Source of the DNA: Paraburkholderia sediminicola
GTDB taxonomy: Bacteria; Pseudomonadota; Gammaproteobacteria; Burkholderiales; Burkholderiaceae
Reading direction: 5' to 3'
Assembly: GCF_902859805.1 (NCBI RefSeq)
Contig: NZ_CADIKC010000001.1
Span: 496,001 to 560,000, forward strand
Length of the DNA stretch: 64,000 bases
This document shows, piece by piece, positions 17,319 to 26,311 of this stretch; position 1 is the first letter of the stretch; every line of letters begins with the position of its first letter. Both the position numbers and the translations under genes were made by a program. A model generated the notes under the pieces. That model ran no database searches. It worked only from the letters and a program-made list of their open reading frames with translations, and was not told where the DNA came from.

Positions 17319-17741
17319 TCAAACGGGGTCTTTTGTGATGGCGAACAATTCAGTACGCAATGCCGCCGCGCGCTCCTCGCCGAAACGATCTTCGAATTCG
17401 GCTTGCGCCGCATACCAATGCTTTCGCCCGGCCTGCAGACGTTCCTCGCCGGCGGCCGTCAGTGCGATCGACAACGCCCGCACGTCCACTCCGAGCGTCT
17501 CGCTCGACACCAGCCCGTTACGCCGCAGCGGCTGGATCGTGCGGACCAGCGTGGTGCGCTGCATGCGCATGGCTTCCGCCAGTTGCTTCATAGTCATCGG
17601 ACCCACGCGCTTTAAGCGCCCCATCAGCGAAAACTGCGTGATGGTGAGGCCGACATTTTCCAGGTGACGGTCGTAAATCTGCGACACATAACGCGCGGCC
17701 TGGCGGATCGCAAAGCAGTCGTCGTCGAAAAGCCCGTCCAT
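17319..17741 (-). CDS. MarR-family transcriptional regulator (first of a tandem pair)
   Basis: 140 residues from the ATG at 17739-17741 (MDGLFDDDCFAIRQAARYV). It is a winged-helix regulator with recognition region MTMKQLAEAMRMQRTTLVRTIQPLRRNGLV and N- and C-terminal dimerisation helices. The next regulator (17822-18244) is a close paralogue, sharing the pattern CFA-x-RQAAR-x-V-x-QIY-x-RHL near the N-terminus. It is probably a repressor of the emrAB-nodT operon directly downstream and of itself, through the shared palindromes; this is inference. Confidence 0.92.
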   Translation of the reverse strand: MDGLFDDDCFAIRQAARYVSQIYDRHLENVGLTITQFSLMGRLKRVGPMTMKQLAEAMRMQRTTLVRTIQPLRRNGLVSSETLGVDVRALSIALTAAGEERLQAGRKHWYAAQAEFEDRFGEERAAALRTELFAITKDPV

Positions 17742-17762
17742 CGTTGCGCTTCCTTTTCGTGA

Positions 17763-17776
17763 GTGCGTATGCACAT
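17763..17776. promoter_or_regulatory. MarR operator-like palindrome upstream of the first MarR gene
   Basis: GTGCGTATGCACAT contains the perfect inverted repeat GTGC-4-GCAC. It is the exact reverse complement of the 14-mer at 18259-18272 upstream of the second MarR gene. It lies 21 bases before the start of the gene ending at 17319. Confidence 0.72.
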
Positions 17777-17785
17777 AATCAGGCG

Positions 17786-17810
17786 TAAAAAAGCTCGTCG
17801 AAGCGAGCTC
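17786..17810 (-). terminator. Rho-independent terminator of the upstream MarR gene
   Basis: On the minus strand AGCTCG and CGAGCT arms (17804-17809 and 17792-17797) form a 6-bp stem with a 6-base loop, followed by a T6 run. It lies just after the stop of the MarR gene at 17822-18244 and before the promoter/operator of the second MarR gene, so the two regulators are probably separate transcription units. Confidence 0.75.
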
Positions 17811-17821
17811 ATACGCCTTGT

Positions 17822-18244
17822 TTATCCGGTGATGCCGAAGAGTTCGGAGCGCAGCGCCTTGGCACGCGCGTGGCCGAACTTTTCCTCGAACTCGTCCTGC
17901 GCGGCACGCCATGCGATTGCCGCCTGATCGAAAGTTGTTTCGCCCTTCTCCGTGAGACTGAACAGAAACGTGCGACCGTCATGCTCCGCCGATTCGGCGA
18001 CCACCAGCCCGTCACGCTGCAACGGTTTCATGGCGCGAACCAGCGTGGTGCGCTCCATGACCATGGCGTCCGCGAGGTCCACCATTGGCAGGTTCGGCGT
18101 GCGCGCAAGCTTGGCGAGAATCGTGAACTGCGCGGCCGTCAACCCTACTTCGCCAAGATGGCGTTCGTAGATTTGCGTGACGTGCCGGGCCGCCTGGCGC
18201 AGCGCGAAACAGTTGCATTCGTCGTAAGAGATAGGACGGGTCAT
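17822..18244 (-). CDS. MarR-family transcriptional regulator (second of a tandem pair)
   Basis: 140 residues, MTRPISYDECNCFALRQAARHV..., with the winged-helix core LPMVDLADAMVMERTTLVRAMKPLQRDGLV. It is of similar length and strongly similar to the downstream MarR protein, which suggests local duplication. Cysteines near the N-terminus (ECNC) differ from the paralogue (DDDC) and could sense oxidants (speculative). The palindrome 15 bases upstream of its ATG suggests autoregulation. Confidence 0.92.
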   Translation of the reverse strand: MTRPISYDECNCFALRQAARHVTQIYERHLGEVGLTAAQFTILAKLARTPNLPMVDLADAMVMERTTLVRAMKPLQRDGLVVAESAEHDGRTFLFSLTEKGETTFDQAAIAWRAAQDEFEEKFGHARAKALRSELFGITG

Positions 18245-18258
18245 GTTGCGCAGTGTAT

Positions 18259-18272
18259 ATGTGCATACGCAC
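18259..18272. promoter_or_regulatory. MarR operator-like palindrome upstream of the second MarR gene
   Basis: ATGTGCATACGCAC, the exact reverse complement of the 14-mer at 17763-17776, centred on GTGC-ATAC-GCAC, lies 14 bases before the start of the gene ending at 17822. The recurrence next to two MarR genes and, imperfectly, emrA makes a shared operator likely. Confidence 0.72.
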
Positions 18273-18438
18273 TATGTCAAGATCACTTTCGGTCCGAAAG
18301 TATCCTCCAGGGTTCGACAGGCCGGTTTGCGGTCTGTTGCTGAAAGGGACGAATCAGCCGCGCGTGACCTACGATCCGGCGAACGGTGCCGGCAAATGCA
18401 TCCGCTCCTGTCGATTGGGGCGTTGGAGTGAGGGAGCG

Positions 18439-19443
18439 CTAAAGCAACCGATACGCCAACCTGGCCGCCGCCCTCGCCGTGCGCTTGTCCTGATCGAGCG
18501 ACGGGTTGTACTCCGCAATATCCGCCGCGCGCAGCTTGCCCGAAGCACGCACGCGCCGCACCATCGCTTCGACCACCGACAAGGGCACACCCAACGCGGC
18601 AGGCGCCGATACACCCGGCGCAGTAGCGGCCGGGAGCACGTCGAGATCGATAGTCAGATAGACGTCGTCCGCTGAATCCAGCAATTGCTGGAGGTCGTCC
18701 AGACGCTGCGGCAATTGCGGTTCCTGCATGTCGGCGTCGAGCACGTAGCGCACGCCGAGTTCTTCCGCATGCGCGAACAGCGAAGCGGTGTTGCCCAGAT
18801 CGCTGATGCCGAAGCAGGTGTAGTTGAACGGCACGCCCCGCTCGGCGCAGTCGTTCGCAATCTGATCGAAAGGCGTGCCTGAATTAGCGGGCCGCTTCTG
18901 ACGCAGATCGAAGTGGGCGTCGAAGTTGATGATGAGTAGCTTGCGGGTTGCAGCGGCCACGGCCTCAACTTGAGCCTCATCCAGGCGATCCTGATGCAAG
19001 CGCAAACCGCTATACGTTCCCCACGCAACCTCGTGACCGCCGCCGAACACCAAAGGCCGCCCGCCGCTCGCGAGCACGTCGCTCACTACGTTCGCGAGTT
19101 CCGCCTGCGCGCCTTCGAGGTCGCCGTCGTCGCACACCACATCACCCGCATCGGCGAGCGATGCCATCGACGTTTTCGCCGGCAGACCGGCCAGCACGCG
19201 GCGCAACTCTTTTGGCGCATGCGCCGCGCCAACACGCCCCTGATTGCGGCGCACGCCTTCGTCAGAACCGAAGCCGACGATCACCGTCGTATCGCTTTCA
19301 CCGAACGGCGCGGCGCATGAAACATCCTCATGCCGCCGCGCGCCGCCGAACGGCACTACCTGATTGAAAATACGCCGGGTGTCGCCCTGCTCCCCATCAT
19401 CGGAACGGCCGCTCCACACCTTGTCGTCGAATGGAACTCTCAT
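18439..19443 (-). CDS. hutG: Formimidoylglutamase (arginase/agmatinase superfamily)
   Basis: 334 residues. Manganese-site motifs are GGGHE (134-138), DAHFD (175-179) and TIDLDVL (264-270), followed by a conserved SAPAALGV and EYNP. The N-terminal WSGRSDD...RRIFNQVV block is the HutG hallmark rather than arginase. The enzyme would hydrolyse N-formimidoyl-glutamate to glutamate and formamide, the last step of one histidine-degradation route. No hutH, hutU or hutI is in the window. Its start overlaps the stop of the ABC ATPase gene by 4 bp, tying it to amino-acid uptake. Confidence 0.88.
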   Translation of the reverse strand: MRVPFDDKVWSGRSDDGEQGDTRRIFNQVVPFGGARRHEDVSCAAPFGESDTTVIVGFGSDEGVRRNQGRVGAAHAPKELRRVLAGLPAKTSMASLADAGDVVCDDGDLEGAQAELANVVSDVLASGGRPLVFGGGHEVAWGTYSGLRLHQDRLDEAQVEAVAAATRKLLIINFDAHFDLRQKRPANSGTPFDQIANDCAERGVPFNYTCFGISDLGNTASLFAHAEELGVRYVLDADMQEPQLPQRLDDLQQLLDSADDVYLTIDLDVLPAATAPGVSAPAALGVPLSVVEAMVRRVRASGKLRAADIAEYNPSLDQDKRTARAAARLAYRLL

Positions 19444-20213
19444 GCGCGCGACAACACCGCCTGCAGGAAAGCACGCGTGCGCGGCTGCGACGGCGCCGAG
19501 AAAATCTCAGCAGGCGGCCCCGCTTCGACAATCACGCCGCCGTCCATCACCACCACCACGTCAGCGACTTCTTTCGCGAAACCCATTTCGTGCGTGACGA
19601 CCACCATCGTCATGCCTTCGCTCGCGAGCAGCTTCATCACTTGCAGCACTTCACCGACCAGTTCGGGATCGAGCGCGGAAGTCGGCTCATCGAACAACAT
19701 CACGCGCGGCTGCATCGCCAACGCGCGAGCAATGGCAACGCGCTGCTTCTGACCACCCGACAAACTCGCCGGCATCACATGCGCCTTGTGGGCAAGGCCC
19801 ACTTTTTCCAGCAACGCGGTTGCAGCCGCTTCGGCCTCGGCCTTGCTGGCTCCACGCAACATGCGCGGACCGACCGTGATGTTATGCAGCACAGACAAAT
19901 GCGGAAACAGATTGAACGACTGAAACACCATACCCACTTCGGTGCGCAGCGCGTTCAGCGAACGCTCCTTGAGCATCTCACCATGATCGACCAGCCGATG
20001 CCCGCAGATATCGATCGTGCCGCCTTCTGCCTGTTCAAGCCCGTTGCAGCAACGCAGGAACGTACTCTTGCCCGAGCCGCTCGGCCCGATCACGACCACC
20101 ACCTGCTGCGGCTGAATGTCGAAGTCGATGCCGTTGAGCACGGTATGCGAACCGAACGATTTGGTCAGCCCACGAATGCTGACGATAGGTTCTTCTACTT
20201 TCACGGTGTTCAT
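19440..20213 (-). CDS. Amino-acid ABC transporter ATP-binding protein (GlnQ/HisP type)
   Basis: 257 residues. Walker A is GPSGSGKST (about 40-48), the signature is [15 protein letters not shown], Walker B is [14 protein letters not shown] and the switch is VVTHEMGFA. Length and the [11 protein letters not shown] block are typical of polar-amino-acid importers. It overlaps both neighbours by 4 bp (permease upstream, hutG-like downstream). It powers uptake of the ligand captured by the binding protein at 20896-21651. Confidence 0.94.
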   Translation of the reverse strand: MNTVKVEEPIVSIRGLTKSFGSHTVLNGIDFDIQPQQVVVVIGPSGSGKSTFLRCCNGLEQAEGGTIDICGHRLVDHGEMLKERSLNALRTEVGMVFQSFNLFPHLSVLHNITVGPRMLRGASKAEAEAAATALLEKVGLAHKAHVMPASLSGGQKQRVAIARALAMQPRVMLFDEPTSALDPELVGEVLQVMKLLASEGMTMVVVTHEMGFAKEVADVVVVMDGGVIVEAGPPAEIFSAPSQPRTRAFLQAVLSRA

Positions 20214-20878
20214 TGCACCATCCCTCCTGCACGCAAGCGGCGCTCCACACGATGCAGCGCGTAATTTGTCACCTGCGTCAGCACCAGATACACCAGCGCA
20301 ATGGCCAGATACACTTCGAGCGAACGGTACGACACGCTGATGATCTTCTGGCCTTCATGCATCAGGTCGTCGATCGTCAGCAGCGACACCAGCGCCGAGT
20401 TCTTGATCAACGCGATGAACTCATTGCCAAGCGGCGGGATCATCCGCACGATCGCCTGCGGCAGAATGATTGCGCGCATGGCCTGCCCGGACGACATGCC
20501 GATCGAACGCGCCGCTTCCATTTGCCCGCGATCCACCGACTGAATCGCACCGCGCACGATCTCCGACACATAAGCCGCCGAATACAGGCCGAGCCCCAGC
20601 ATCCCGCACACGAAAGCCGGCAACAGAATGCCGAATTGCGGCAAGCCGAAAAACAGCAGGAAAAGTTGCACGAGCAACGGCGTGCCGCGGAAAAACGTGA
20701 GGTAGGCCGTACAGAAGGCGTACACGATGCGCCGCTTCGGCGTGAGCCGGCCGATACCGATCAGCAGGCCCAGCACGCAGCTCAGCGCGAGCGCGGCGGC
20801 GGTTACTTCGACCGTCACCAGCGCGCCATGCATGATGTCCGGCCAGCCGGCAATCACCGGCGAAAAATCGAGTTCCAT
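20210..20878 (-). CDS. Amino-acid ABC transporter permease (HisM/GlnP type)
   Basis: 222 residues with about five membrane segments. The conserved EAA loop is [22 protein letters not shown], followed by [20 protein letters not shown], both typical of the polar-amino-acid permease family. A single permease gene is present, so a homodimer is likely. It overlaps the ATPase start by 4 bp. Confidence 0.94.
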   Translation of the reverse strand: MELDFSPVIAGWPDIMHGALVTVEVTAAALALSCVLGLLIGIGRLTPKRRIVYAFCTAYLTFFRGTPLLVQLFLLFFGLPQFGILLPAFVCGMLGLGLYSAAYVSEIVRGAIQSVDRGQMEAARSIGMSSGQAMRAIILPQAIVRMIPPLGNEFIALIKNSALVSLLTIDDLMHEGQKIISVSYRSLEVYLAIALVYLVLTQVTNYALHRVERRLRAGGMVQ

Positions 20879-20895
20879 TATGTCTGCTCAGCCGG

Positions 20896-21651
20896 TTATT
20901 GCGCGGTGGCGCCGAACCACTTCTTGACGATCGCCGCGTACGTGCCATCCGCCTTGATCTTCGCCAGCGCCGTGTTGAATGCCGCCTTCAACTGCGGTTC
21001 GTCCTTGCGCACGGCAATACCGTAGGCTTCGGTCGTCAGCGGCTTCTCGAGCACGCGGAAACCGCCGCGAGTCTTCACCAGCTGGTAGGCGGCCGGCTTG
21101 CCGGTCACGGCTGCATCGGCACGGCCAATACCCACCAGGTCGAACATCTCCTGATTCTTTTCGACTTCGACACGGTTGATTTGCGGGCAGTTGTCGCGCA
21201 GGAAGTTGACGGACTTCGTGCCCACCTGGACCGAGACTTTCTTGCCGTTCAGGTCGGTCACCGACTTGATCGGCGAATCGCTTTTCACCAACGCGACAAG
21301 GCCGCCGGCGTAGTACGAATCGGTGAAGTCGACCACTTTCGCGCGCTCATCGGTGATGTAGATACCCGAGATCGCCGCGTCGAAACGATGCGCGATCAAG
21401 CCCGGAATCAGGCCTTTGAAGTCGATATCCGTCCATTGCACACGCTTGCCCATAGCTTTCGCGAGCGCATTCATCATGTCGACGTCGAAGCCGGTGCGTG
21501 CGCCGTTTTCGGTGTATTCCATCGGCGGGAAGGTCGCGTCAGTGGCGACGTTCAGCACGTCCGGCGTCTGTGCGGATGCCGCGCCGGAAAAGCCGGCAAA
21601 CGTCACCGCAAACGTGACGCATGCGAGGGACAACAGTCGATTCAGTTTCAT
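20896..21651 (-). CDS. Amino-acid ABC transporter substrate-binding protein (GlnH-like)
   Basis: 251 residues from the ATG at 21649-21651, preceded by a GGAG-type Shine-Dalgarno. The signal peptide ends near AASA. Mature blocks NVATDATFPPMEY, GFDVDMMNALAKAMG and DAAISGIYITDERAKVVDF are those of family-3 solute-binding proteins. The ligand may be histidine, formimidoylglutamate or another polar amino acid given the linked hutG-like gene (inference). Confidence 0.93.
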   Translation of the reverse strand: MKLNRLLSLACVTFAVTFAGFSGAASAQTPDVLNVATDATFPPMEYTENGARTGFDVDMMNALAKAMGKRVQWTDIDFKGLIPGLIAHRFDAAISGIYITDERAKVVDFTDSYYAGGLVALVKSDSPIKSVTDLNGKKVSVQVGTKSVNFLRDNCPQINRVEVEKNQEMFDLVGIGRADAAVTGKPAAYQLVKTRGGFRVLEKPLTTEAYGIAVRKDEPQLKAAFNTALAKIKADGTYAAIVKKWFGATAQ

Positions 21652-21724
21652 GGGAGGGCTCCTTGTGGTTCGTTCAGTTCGTTCGGTATCCAGATCGAAT
21701 ACGGCCGCGAGCGGCCCTGCCCGA

Positions 21725-22492
21725 TCAATCGGTTTGCATATGCTCGGAAATGGCGCGGGCCGTACGTAGCGTCCCGTCGATGAATTGGCTTTCCCGGCCA
21801 ATGGCGCGCGTAGACGGCGCCATTAGCGTGATCGACGCGCTGCTTCCGGCGCCGCGTCCGCTGCGATGAAATATCGGGGCGCTCACGCCCCACACGCCCG
21901 GATCGACTTCGCTGTCGCTGACTGCGTAGCCCTGCGCGCGAATCTGTTCGAGTTCGGCTTCGATTGCGGCGCGGCCGGCGGGGTCGTTGTCGAACACGCT
22001 GTCGAGCACTTCAGTGCGCGCCTTGTCGGCCATGAACGCCAGCAGTGATTTCGCCGAGGCGCCGGCTTTCAGCGGCACGGCGCGGCCTTTCTCGAACGAG
22101 CAGCGCAATGAGTGCTGGCTGTCGACCATTTCAAGGCACATCACCTGATGCTTGACCGCGACCACCAGCCCGATGCTTTCCTGCGACGCGCGCGCCAGTT
22201 GCTGCATCTCCGCACGACTCGCTTCGACGAGCAGCGAATTCACGTCGAAGCCGAGCGCGAGTTGGAGGCTGATCGGACCCGGCGCGTAATGCCCCGCGTT
22301 TTCAGCGACGAAACCCCAGCGCTTGAGCAGCGCGATTTGCCGGTACAGCGTGCTTTGCGCGAGACCGGTGACAGCGAGCAGATCCTTGACCGACATGGCC
22401 TTGCCATGACTGGCGAGTGCCGCCAGCACCAGCAGCACCCGTTCAGCCCCTGTCACACTCTGTTCCGCGTTCACGATGAAAACTATCCGCAA
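21725..22492 (-). CDS. IclR-family transcriptional regulator
   Basis: About 250 residues: N-terminal winged helix (SVKDLLAVTGLAQSTLYRQIALLKRWGFV) and a C-terminal IclR effector domain (SIGLVVAVKHQVMCLEMVD to ISEHMQTD). The start is uncertain: TTG at 22492 or GTG at 22474 (VNAEQSVTGAERVLLVLAAL), neither with a strong Shine-Dalgarno; I favour the shorter form. It is on the same strand as and 73 bp upstream of the ABC/hutG-like operon, so it is the likely local regulator. Confidence 0.88.
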   Translation of the reverse strand: MRIVFIVNAEQSVTGAERVLLVLAALASHGKAMSVKDLLAVTGLAQSTLYRQIALLKRWGFVAENAGHYAPGPISLQLALGFDVNSLLVEASRAEMQQLARASQESIGLVVAVKHQVMCLEMVDSQHSLRCSFEKGRAVPLKAGASAKSLLAFMADKARTEVLDSVFDNDPAGRAAIEAELEQIRAQGYAVSDSEVDPGVWGVSAPIFHRSGRGAGSSASITLMAPSTRAIGRESQFIDGTLRTARAISEHMQTD

Positions 22493-22514
22493 TGAATAAC
22501 GGATTCAGAATGCC

Positions 22515-22560
22515 AGAACATTCTCGGATTTCAAAAATCGAATTCCCGATGAGTGGGAAT
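22515..22560. promoter_or_regulatory. Dyads upstream of the IclR-type gene
   Basis: Two symmetric elements lie upstream of this start: AGAA-CA-TTCT at 22515-22524 and ATTCCC/GGGAAT arms at 22542-22547 and 22555-22560 (7-base spacer). They could be IclR-family operators for autoregulation; the GGAAT-like arms recall those near 423-469. Inference only. Confidence 0.35.
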
Positions 22561-22590
22561 GAAGAGAGAGGGTTTTCCCCGAAAGCGGGA

Positions 22591-22623
22591 TAAAAGAGCG
22601 TGCCGCAGCGGACGCGCGGCACG
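22591..22623 (-). terminator. Rho-independent terminator after the transglutaminase/ATP-grasp operon
   Basis: Read on the minus strand, arms CGTGCCGC and GCGGCACG (22616-22623 and 22599-22606) form an 8-bp GC stem with a 9-base loop, followed by CTCTTTTA. It is about 75 bp beyond the stop of the gene ending at 22700. Confidence 0.7.
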
Positions 22624-22699
22624 TAGGGCGGATTCGTCCAACCAGAAAGTGGCTTGCTGAAGGGGGAAAACGTGTAGAAGTGGCCGGTAAAGCAGCAGC

Positions 22700-23596
22700 T
22701 TAGAGCGCGAGCACCGTCACGCCCACTTCCACCCGATGCGCCCCGCCTCCCAGGATCATCCCGCGCAACAAGGACACGTCGCTGTAGTCGCGGCCAATTG
22801 CGAGCGTCACATGATCCATATCGGCGAGCACGTCGTTGGTGGGATCGAGATCGATCCAGCCGCTCTTCGGGCAATACACGGACACCCACGCATGCGAGGC
22901 ATCCGCACCGATCAACCGCGGCTGCCCAGGCGGCGGATCGTTACGCAGATAACCGCTCACGTAGCGCGCCGGCAAACCCAGCGAACGCAAACAGCCGATC
23001 ATCACCTGCGCGAAGTCCTGGCACACCCCGCTCTTCAATTCGAAGGCGCGCTCGGCGGGGGTGTCGAACATCGTCGCCGAAGGTTTGTACGCGAAGTCTT
23101 CGTGAATCCGGTGCATCAGATCGATCGCCCCCGCCACGATCGGCATGCCGGGCGGAAAGCTCGGCAGCGCATAAGCGCGCAACGACGGCCGCGGCACAAT
23201 GTTCGGCGATGCAAAGCAGAACTCCACCTCAGGCCGGAACTCGCCGCCAACCCAGAAACGCAAGTTGTCTGCGACGCACTCCCATTCCGGCGTTTCCTCG
23301 GGGTCGAGGTCGGTCCAACGCGGCATGAGCGCCACGGTGGTTTCGCTGACGAGTTGCAGGCGCTCGTGCGGGGCGTCCAGCGCGAAATACAGGACGTCGT
23401 TGCCAAATGCGTCGATCCGGCTGGTCTGATACGACGGCTCCGGTTCGATCTTTTCGCTGTGCGAGACCACGCGCTGCCACGCACAGGCAATCGGCCGGAT
23501 CGTCGCGAGATGCTGGGCGGTCTCTACATACGTGGAGTAGTGGTAGGTCGTGCGATGGGAGACGGACAAGACCGTCGGCGCGTTCTTCATGACCAC
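22700..23596 (-). CDS. Transglutaminase-like cysteine peptidase/transferase protein
   Basis: 298 residues. An N-terminal beta domain (about 10-130) precedes a transglutaminase-like core with a probable catalytic triad: Cys192 in GVCQDFAQ, His235 in SHAWVSVY and Asp251 in DPTND. Such proteins accompany circularly permuted ATP-grasp/alpha-E proteins in conserved operons predicted to make or edit peptide bonds on peptides or proteins. Its start overlaps the stop of the ATP-grasp gene by 10 bp. No signal peptide is seen, so it is probably cytoplasmic. Confidence 0.92.
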   Translation of the reverse strand: MVMKNAPTVLSVSHRTTYHYSTYVETAQHLATIRPIACAWQRVVSHSEKIEPEPSYQTSRIDAFGNDVLYFALDAPHERLQLVSETTVALMPRWTDLDPEETPEWECVADNLRFWVGGEFRPEVEFCFASPNIVPRPSLRAYALPSFPPGMPIVAGAIDLMHRIHEDFAYKPSATMFDTPAERAFELKSGVCQDFAQVMIGCLRSLGLPARYVSGYLRNDPPPGQPRLIGADASHAWVSVYCPKSGWIDLDPTNDVLADMDHVTLAIGRDYSDVSLLRGMILGGGAHRVEVGVTVLAL

Positions 23597-26265
23597 ACCT
23601 GCGAAGCCACCGTACTGGCGTGACTGAAATAGCGCGCGCTGATCTCATGCGCGGCCGCGCCGACATAGCCGCCAATCTGATCGCACACCGCAATCAGGTC
23701 GGCATACGAATCGTTTTCGTCGATGGCGCACAGCGATTCGAGTGCCGGCAAGGAAGCGGCGGGCGGCATCAATTCCGCAAACGGACGATGCCGCATGCTG
23801 CCCGCCGCCACAGCGATCTCGTCGAGCTTCTTGCGCAGGCGCTCGTAAACGCCATAGACGCCACGCGGATTAGTAGGCTCGATCACCAGCAGATCGAGCA
23901 AGGCGGGTACTTCGAAACGGCCCGGATACAGCGAGCGATAGGTCAGCGTGCTGTCGAACAATTGCAGCAGCAGATCGAATCCGGCCGGTGTAGAGAGTTG
24001 GCCTTTATCGGCGACCACCCGCAAAAACGACGTCATCGCCGACACGCGTTCGATATGCCGCCCGACGAATAGCAGACGCCACGCTTCGTCGCGTGTCATG
24101 CGGTCGCCTTGCGCGCCGCTGATCGCCGATAGCTGCACCGACAAACGTTCAAGCGCGTTCATCAGCGTCACGCGGTCATAGCGATCGTAGCGTTCGCTGC
24201 GCTCTGCGCGGCCGTTACCATTCGCGCCGCCCTGCGATGAACTACTACCAGCACCATTGCCACTACCGTTGCCATTGCCGTTAGATCCCGCAGCCGGCAT
24301 CAACGTCTGCAATGCGTCGCGGAAATCGTTGCGCGCCGCGAGAATCGTGCGCCAGTGATCGTTCGACAAACGCCCACGCACTTCGCCGTTCGAACGGGCC
24401 TGCCATGCGAGGTTCTGGCCAATGCTGGTGGGACCGGTGCTCTCGCTCAGATTCGCGACCAACGCGCGTTCGAACACTTGCGGCGAGTTCGGCGCAAACA
24501 TATCGCCGGATTGCACGAGACCGCAATGCATGGCGAGTTCGACCAGTGTGGGGAACATCGCGTCGGCGTCGTTGCCTTCCAGCGAGCCGAGAATCAGGCG
24601 CAACAGCCGCACATTGTTTTCCGCGCGTTCGCCGTAACGTCCTGCCCAGAAGAGGTTTTCCGCCGCGCGGCTCGACACGGTGCGATGCTTGCGCGCGAGG
24701 TCGGCCGGTTGCATCGGCGAAGGCAGCAGCGTGAAGGTGGACGTCGGTTGGCTCGACAGCACCCACGTGTCGACGCTACTGCCGCCGTACTGCATCGACA
24801 CCGTAGCCTGGCGCTCGGCGGCCATCCGCGTGAAGCCGCCTGGCATCACGTGCCAGCCGCCGTTGACGTCGGCAATCGCGTAGACACGCAGGACCGACGG
24901 ACGGCGGCCAATGGTGCCGTCTTCATAACGCGGCGTGCAGGAAAAGCGCTGTGCCTGCTGGATCGTATAGGCGTCGGGCATCGCTTCGATGCGTTCACGC
25001 CATGTCGAGAGCCGCTGCCTGCCCTGTTCGATCCCGGGTGGCGCATCGCGCGCCGCAACCGGCCACGTCGGTACGATGAACGCTTCGTCCAGACGTCCGA
25101 ATGCGTGGACGCGCGCCGCCTTTTCGCCGCACCACCAGGTGGCTACGCTAGGCAGCACGAGGTCTTCGTCGAGTAAAACTTCGGCGATGCCGGGCAAAAA
25201 ACCATGCAAGGCAGGCGATTCGACAAAACCCGAACCCGGCACGTTCGACACGATCACATTGCCCGCACGCATCACCTGCAACAGGCCCGGCACGCCGATG
25301 CTCGAATCCGCGCGCAATTCGACCGGATCGCAGAACGCATCGTCCAGACGCCGCAGCACGACGTGCACGCGTTCGAGACCGGCGAGCGTTTTCAGATACA
25401 GCATGTCGTCACGCACGGTCAGATCTTTGCCTTCAACCAGCGTCACGCCGAGATAGCGCGCGAGAAACACGTGCTCGAAGTAGGTTTCGCTAAACGGTCC
25501 AGGCGTGAGCAGCGCGATGTGGGGCAAACCATCGGCACCTGAACTGTCGGGCGACATGGTGGCCTGGGCGGCCTGCGCGAGTGTCGCGATCAGTTGTGAA
25601 TAGGTCGGCGCGAGGCGGCTCACACGCATCGCGCGGAACGGTTCGGCGAACAGCGTCGACACGATCAGCCGGTTTTCCAGCGCATAACCGAGGCCGGATG
25701 GCGCCTCGGTGCGATGCGCCATGACGGTCCAGTTGCCGGCGGGTGTTCGCGCCAGATCGACGGCGACCACCTGCAAATACTGCCCGCCAGGCGGCGTGAA
25801 GCCTTTCACGGAGCGCAGATAACCCGGATGCCCGAACACGAGCGCAGGCGGCAACTGCCCACGATCGAGCAAGGTCTGCGGCCCATAAATATCGGCGACG
25901 ATGGCATTGAGCAGATGCGCGCGCTGCGTCACGCCACGCTCGATATGCGCCCACTCGGCCTCGCTGATCAGGAACGGCAGCAGGTCGAGCGCCCACGGCC
26001 GCGGCTCGCCGTTATCCGCGTAGACGTTGTAGCTGATGTCGTTGTCGCGGATCTGTTGCGCGATCGAGGCGCGGTGATCTTCCAATCGCGCGATGCCGTC
26101 TTCGCCGAGCCGCTCGAAGAATTGCCGCCACGGCTCGCGCAACACGCCTGAAGCGTCGCGTAACTCGTCCCAATGTCCTTCGTAGGCCGGCAAGAGCCGT
26201 AATAAGGACGAAGCGTCCGCGCGCGCCGCGGACGTTTCGAAAGGAAAAGTCGATTGAAAGGCCAA
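23587..26265 (-). CDS. Circularly permuted ATP-grasp protein fused to an alpha-E domain
   Basis: 892 residues. About 1-520 is the circularly permuted ATP-grasp type 2 domain (for example DNDISYNVYADN, VFGHPGYLRSVKG, PGPFSETYFEHVFLARYLG). About 535-890 is the alpha-E helical domain with its ER motif in LFWAGRYGERAENNVRLL. In many bacteria these are separate genes, so this is a fused form. A Gly/Asn/Ser-rich low-complexity insert (about 657-690) interrupts the alpha-E part. The family is predicted to activate a carboxylate with ATP and form amide bonds; no substrate is established that I know of. Confidence 0.93.
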   Translation of the reverse strand: MAFQSTFPFETSAARADASSLLRLLPAYEGHWDELRDASGVLREPWRQFFERLGEDGIARLEDHRASIAQQIRDNDISYNVYADNGEPRPWALDLLPFLISEAEWAHIERGVTQRAHLLNAIVADIYGPQTLLDRGQLPPALVFGHPGYLRSVKGFTPPGGQYLQVVAVDLARTPAGNWTVMAHRTEAPSGLGYALENRLIVSTLFAEPFRAMRVSRLAPTYSQLIATLAQAAQATMSPDSSGADGLPHIALLTPGPFSETYFEHVFLARYLGVTLVEGKDLTVRDDMLYLKTLAGLERVHVVLRRLDDAFCDPVELRADSSIGVPGLLQVMRAGNVIVSNVPGSGFVESPALHGFLPGIAEVLLDEDLVLPSVATWWCGEKAARVHAFGRLDEAFIVPTWPVAARDAPPGIEQGRQRLSTWRERIEAMPDAYTIQQAQRFSCTPRYEDGTIGRRPSVLRVYAIADVNGGWHVMPGGFTRMAAERQATVSMQYGGSSVDTWVLSSQPTSTFTLLPSPMQPADLARKHRTVSSRAAENLFWAGRYGERAENNVRLLRLILGSLEGNDADAMFPTLVELAMHCGLVQSGDMFAPNSPQVFERALVANLSESTGPTSIGQNLAWQARSNGEVRGRLSNDHWRTILAARNDFRDALQTLMPAAGSNGNGNGSGNGAGSSSSQGGANGNGRAERSERYDRYDRVTLMNALERLSVQLSAISGAQGDRMTRDEAWRLLFVGRHIERVSAMTSFLRVVADKGQLSTPAGFDLLLQLFDSTLTYRSLYPGRFEVPALLDLLVIEPTNPRGVYGVYERLRKKLDEIAVAAGSMRHRPFAELMPPAASLPALESLCAIDENDSYADLIAVCDQIGGYVGAAAHEISARYFSHASTVASQVWS

Positions 26266-26311
26266 GGTCGTGTCGTTCTTAAAAGTATGCCGCCGCTTTC
26301 AGTCTACCAGG

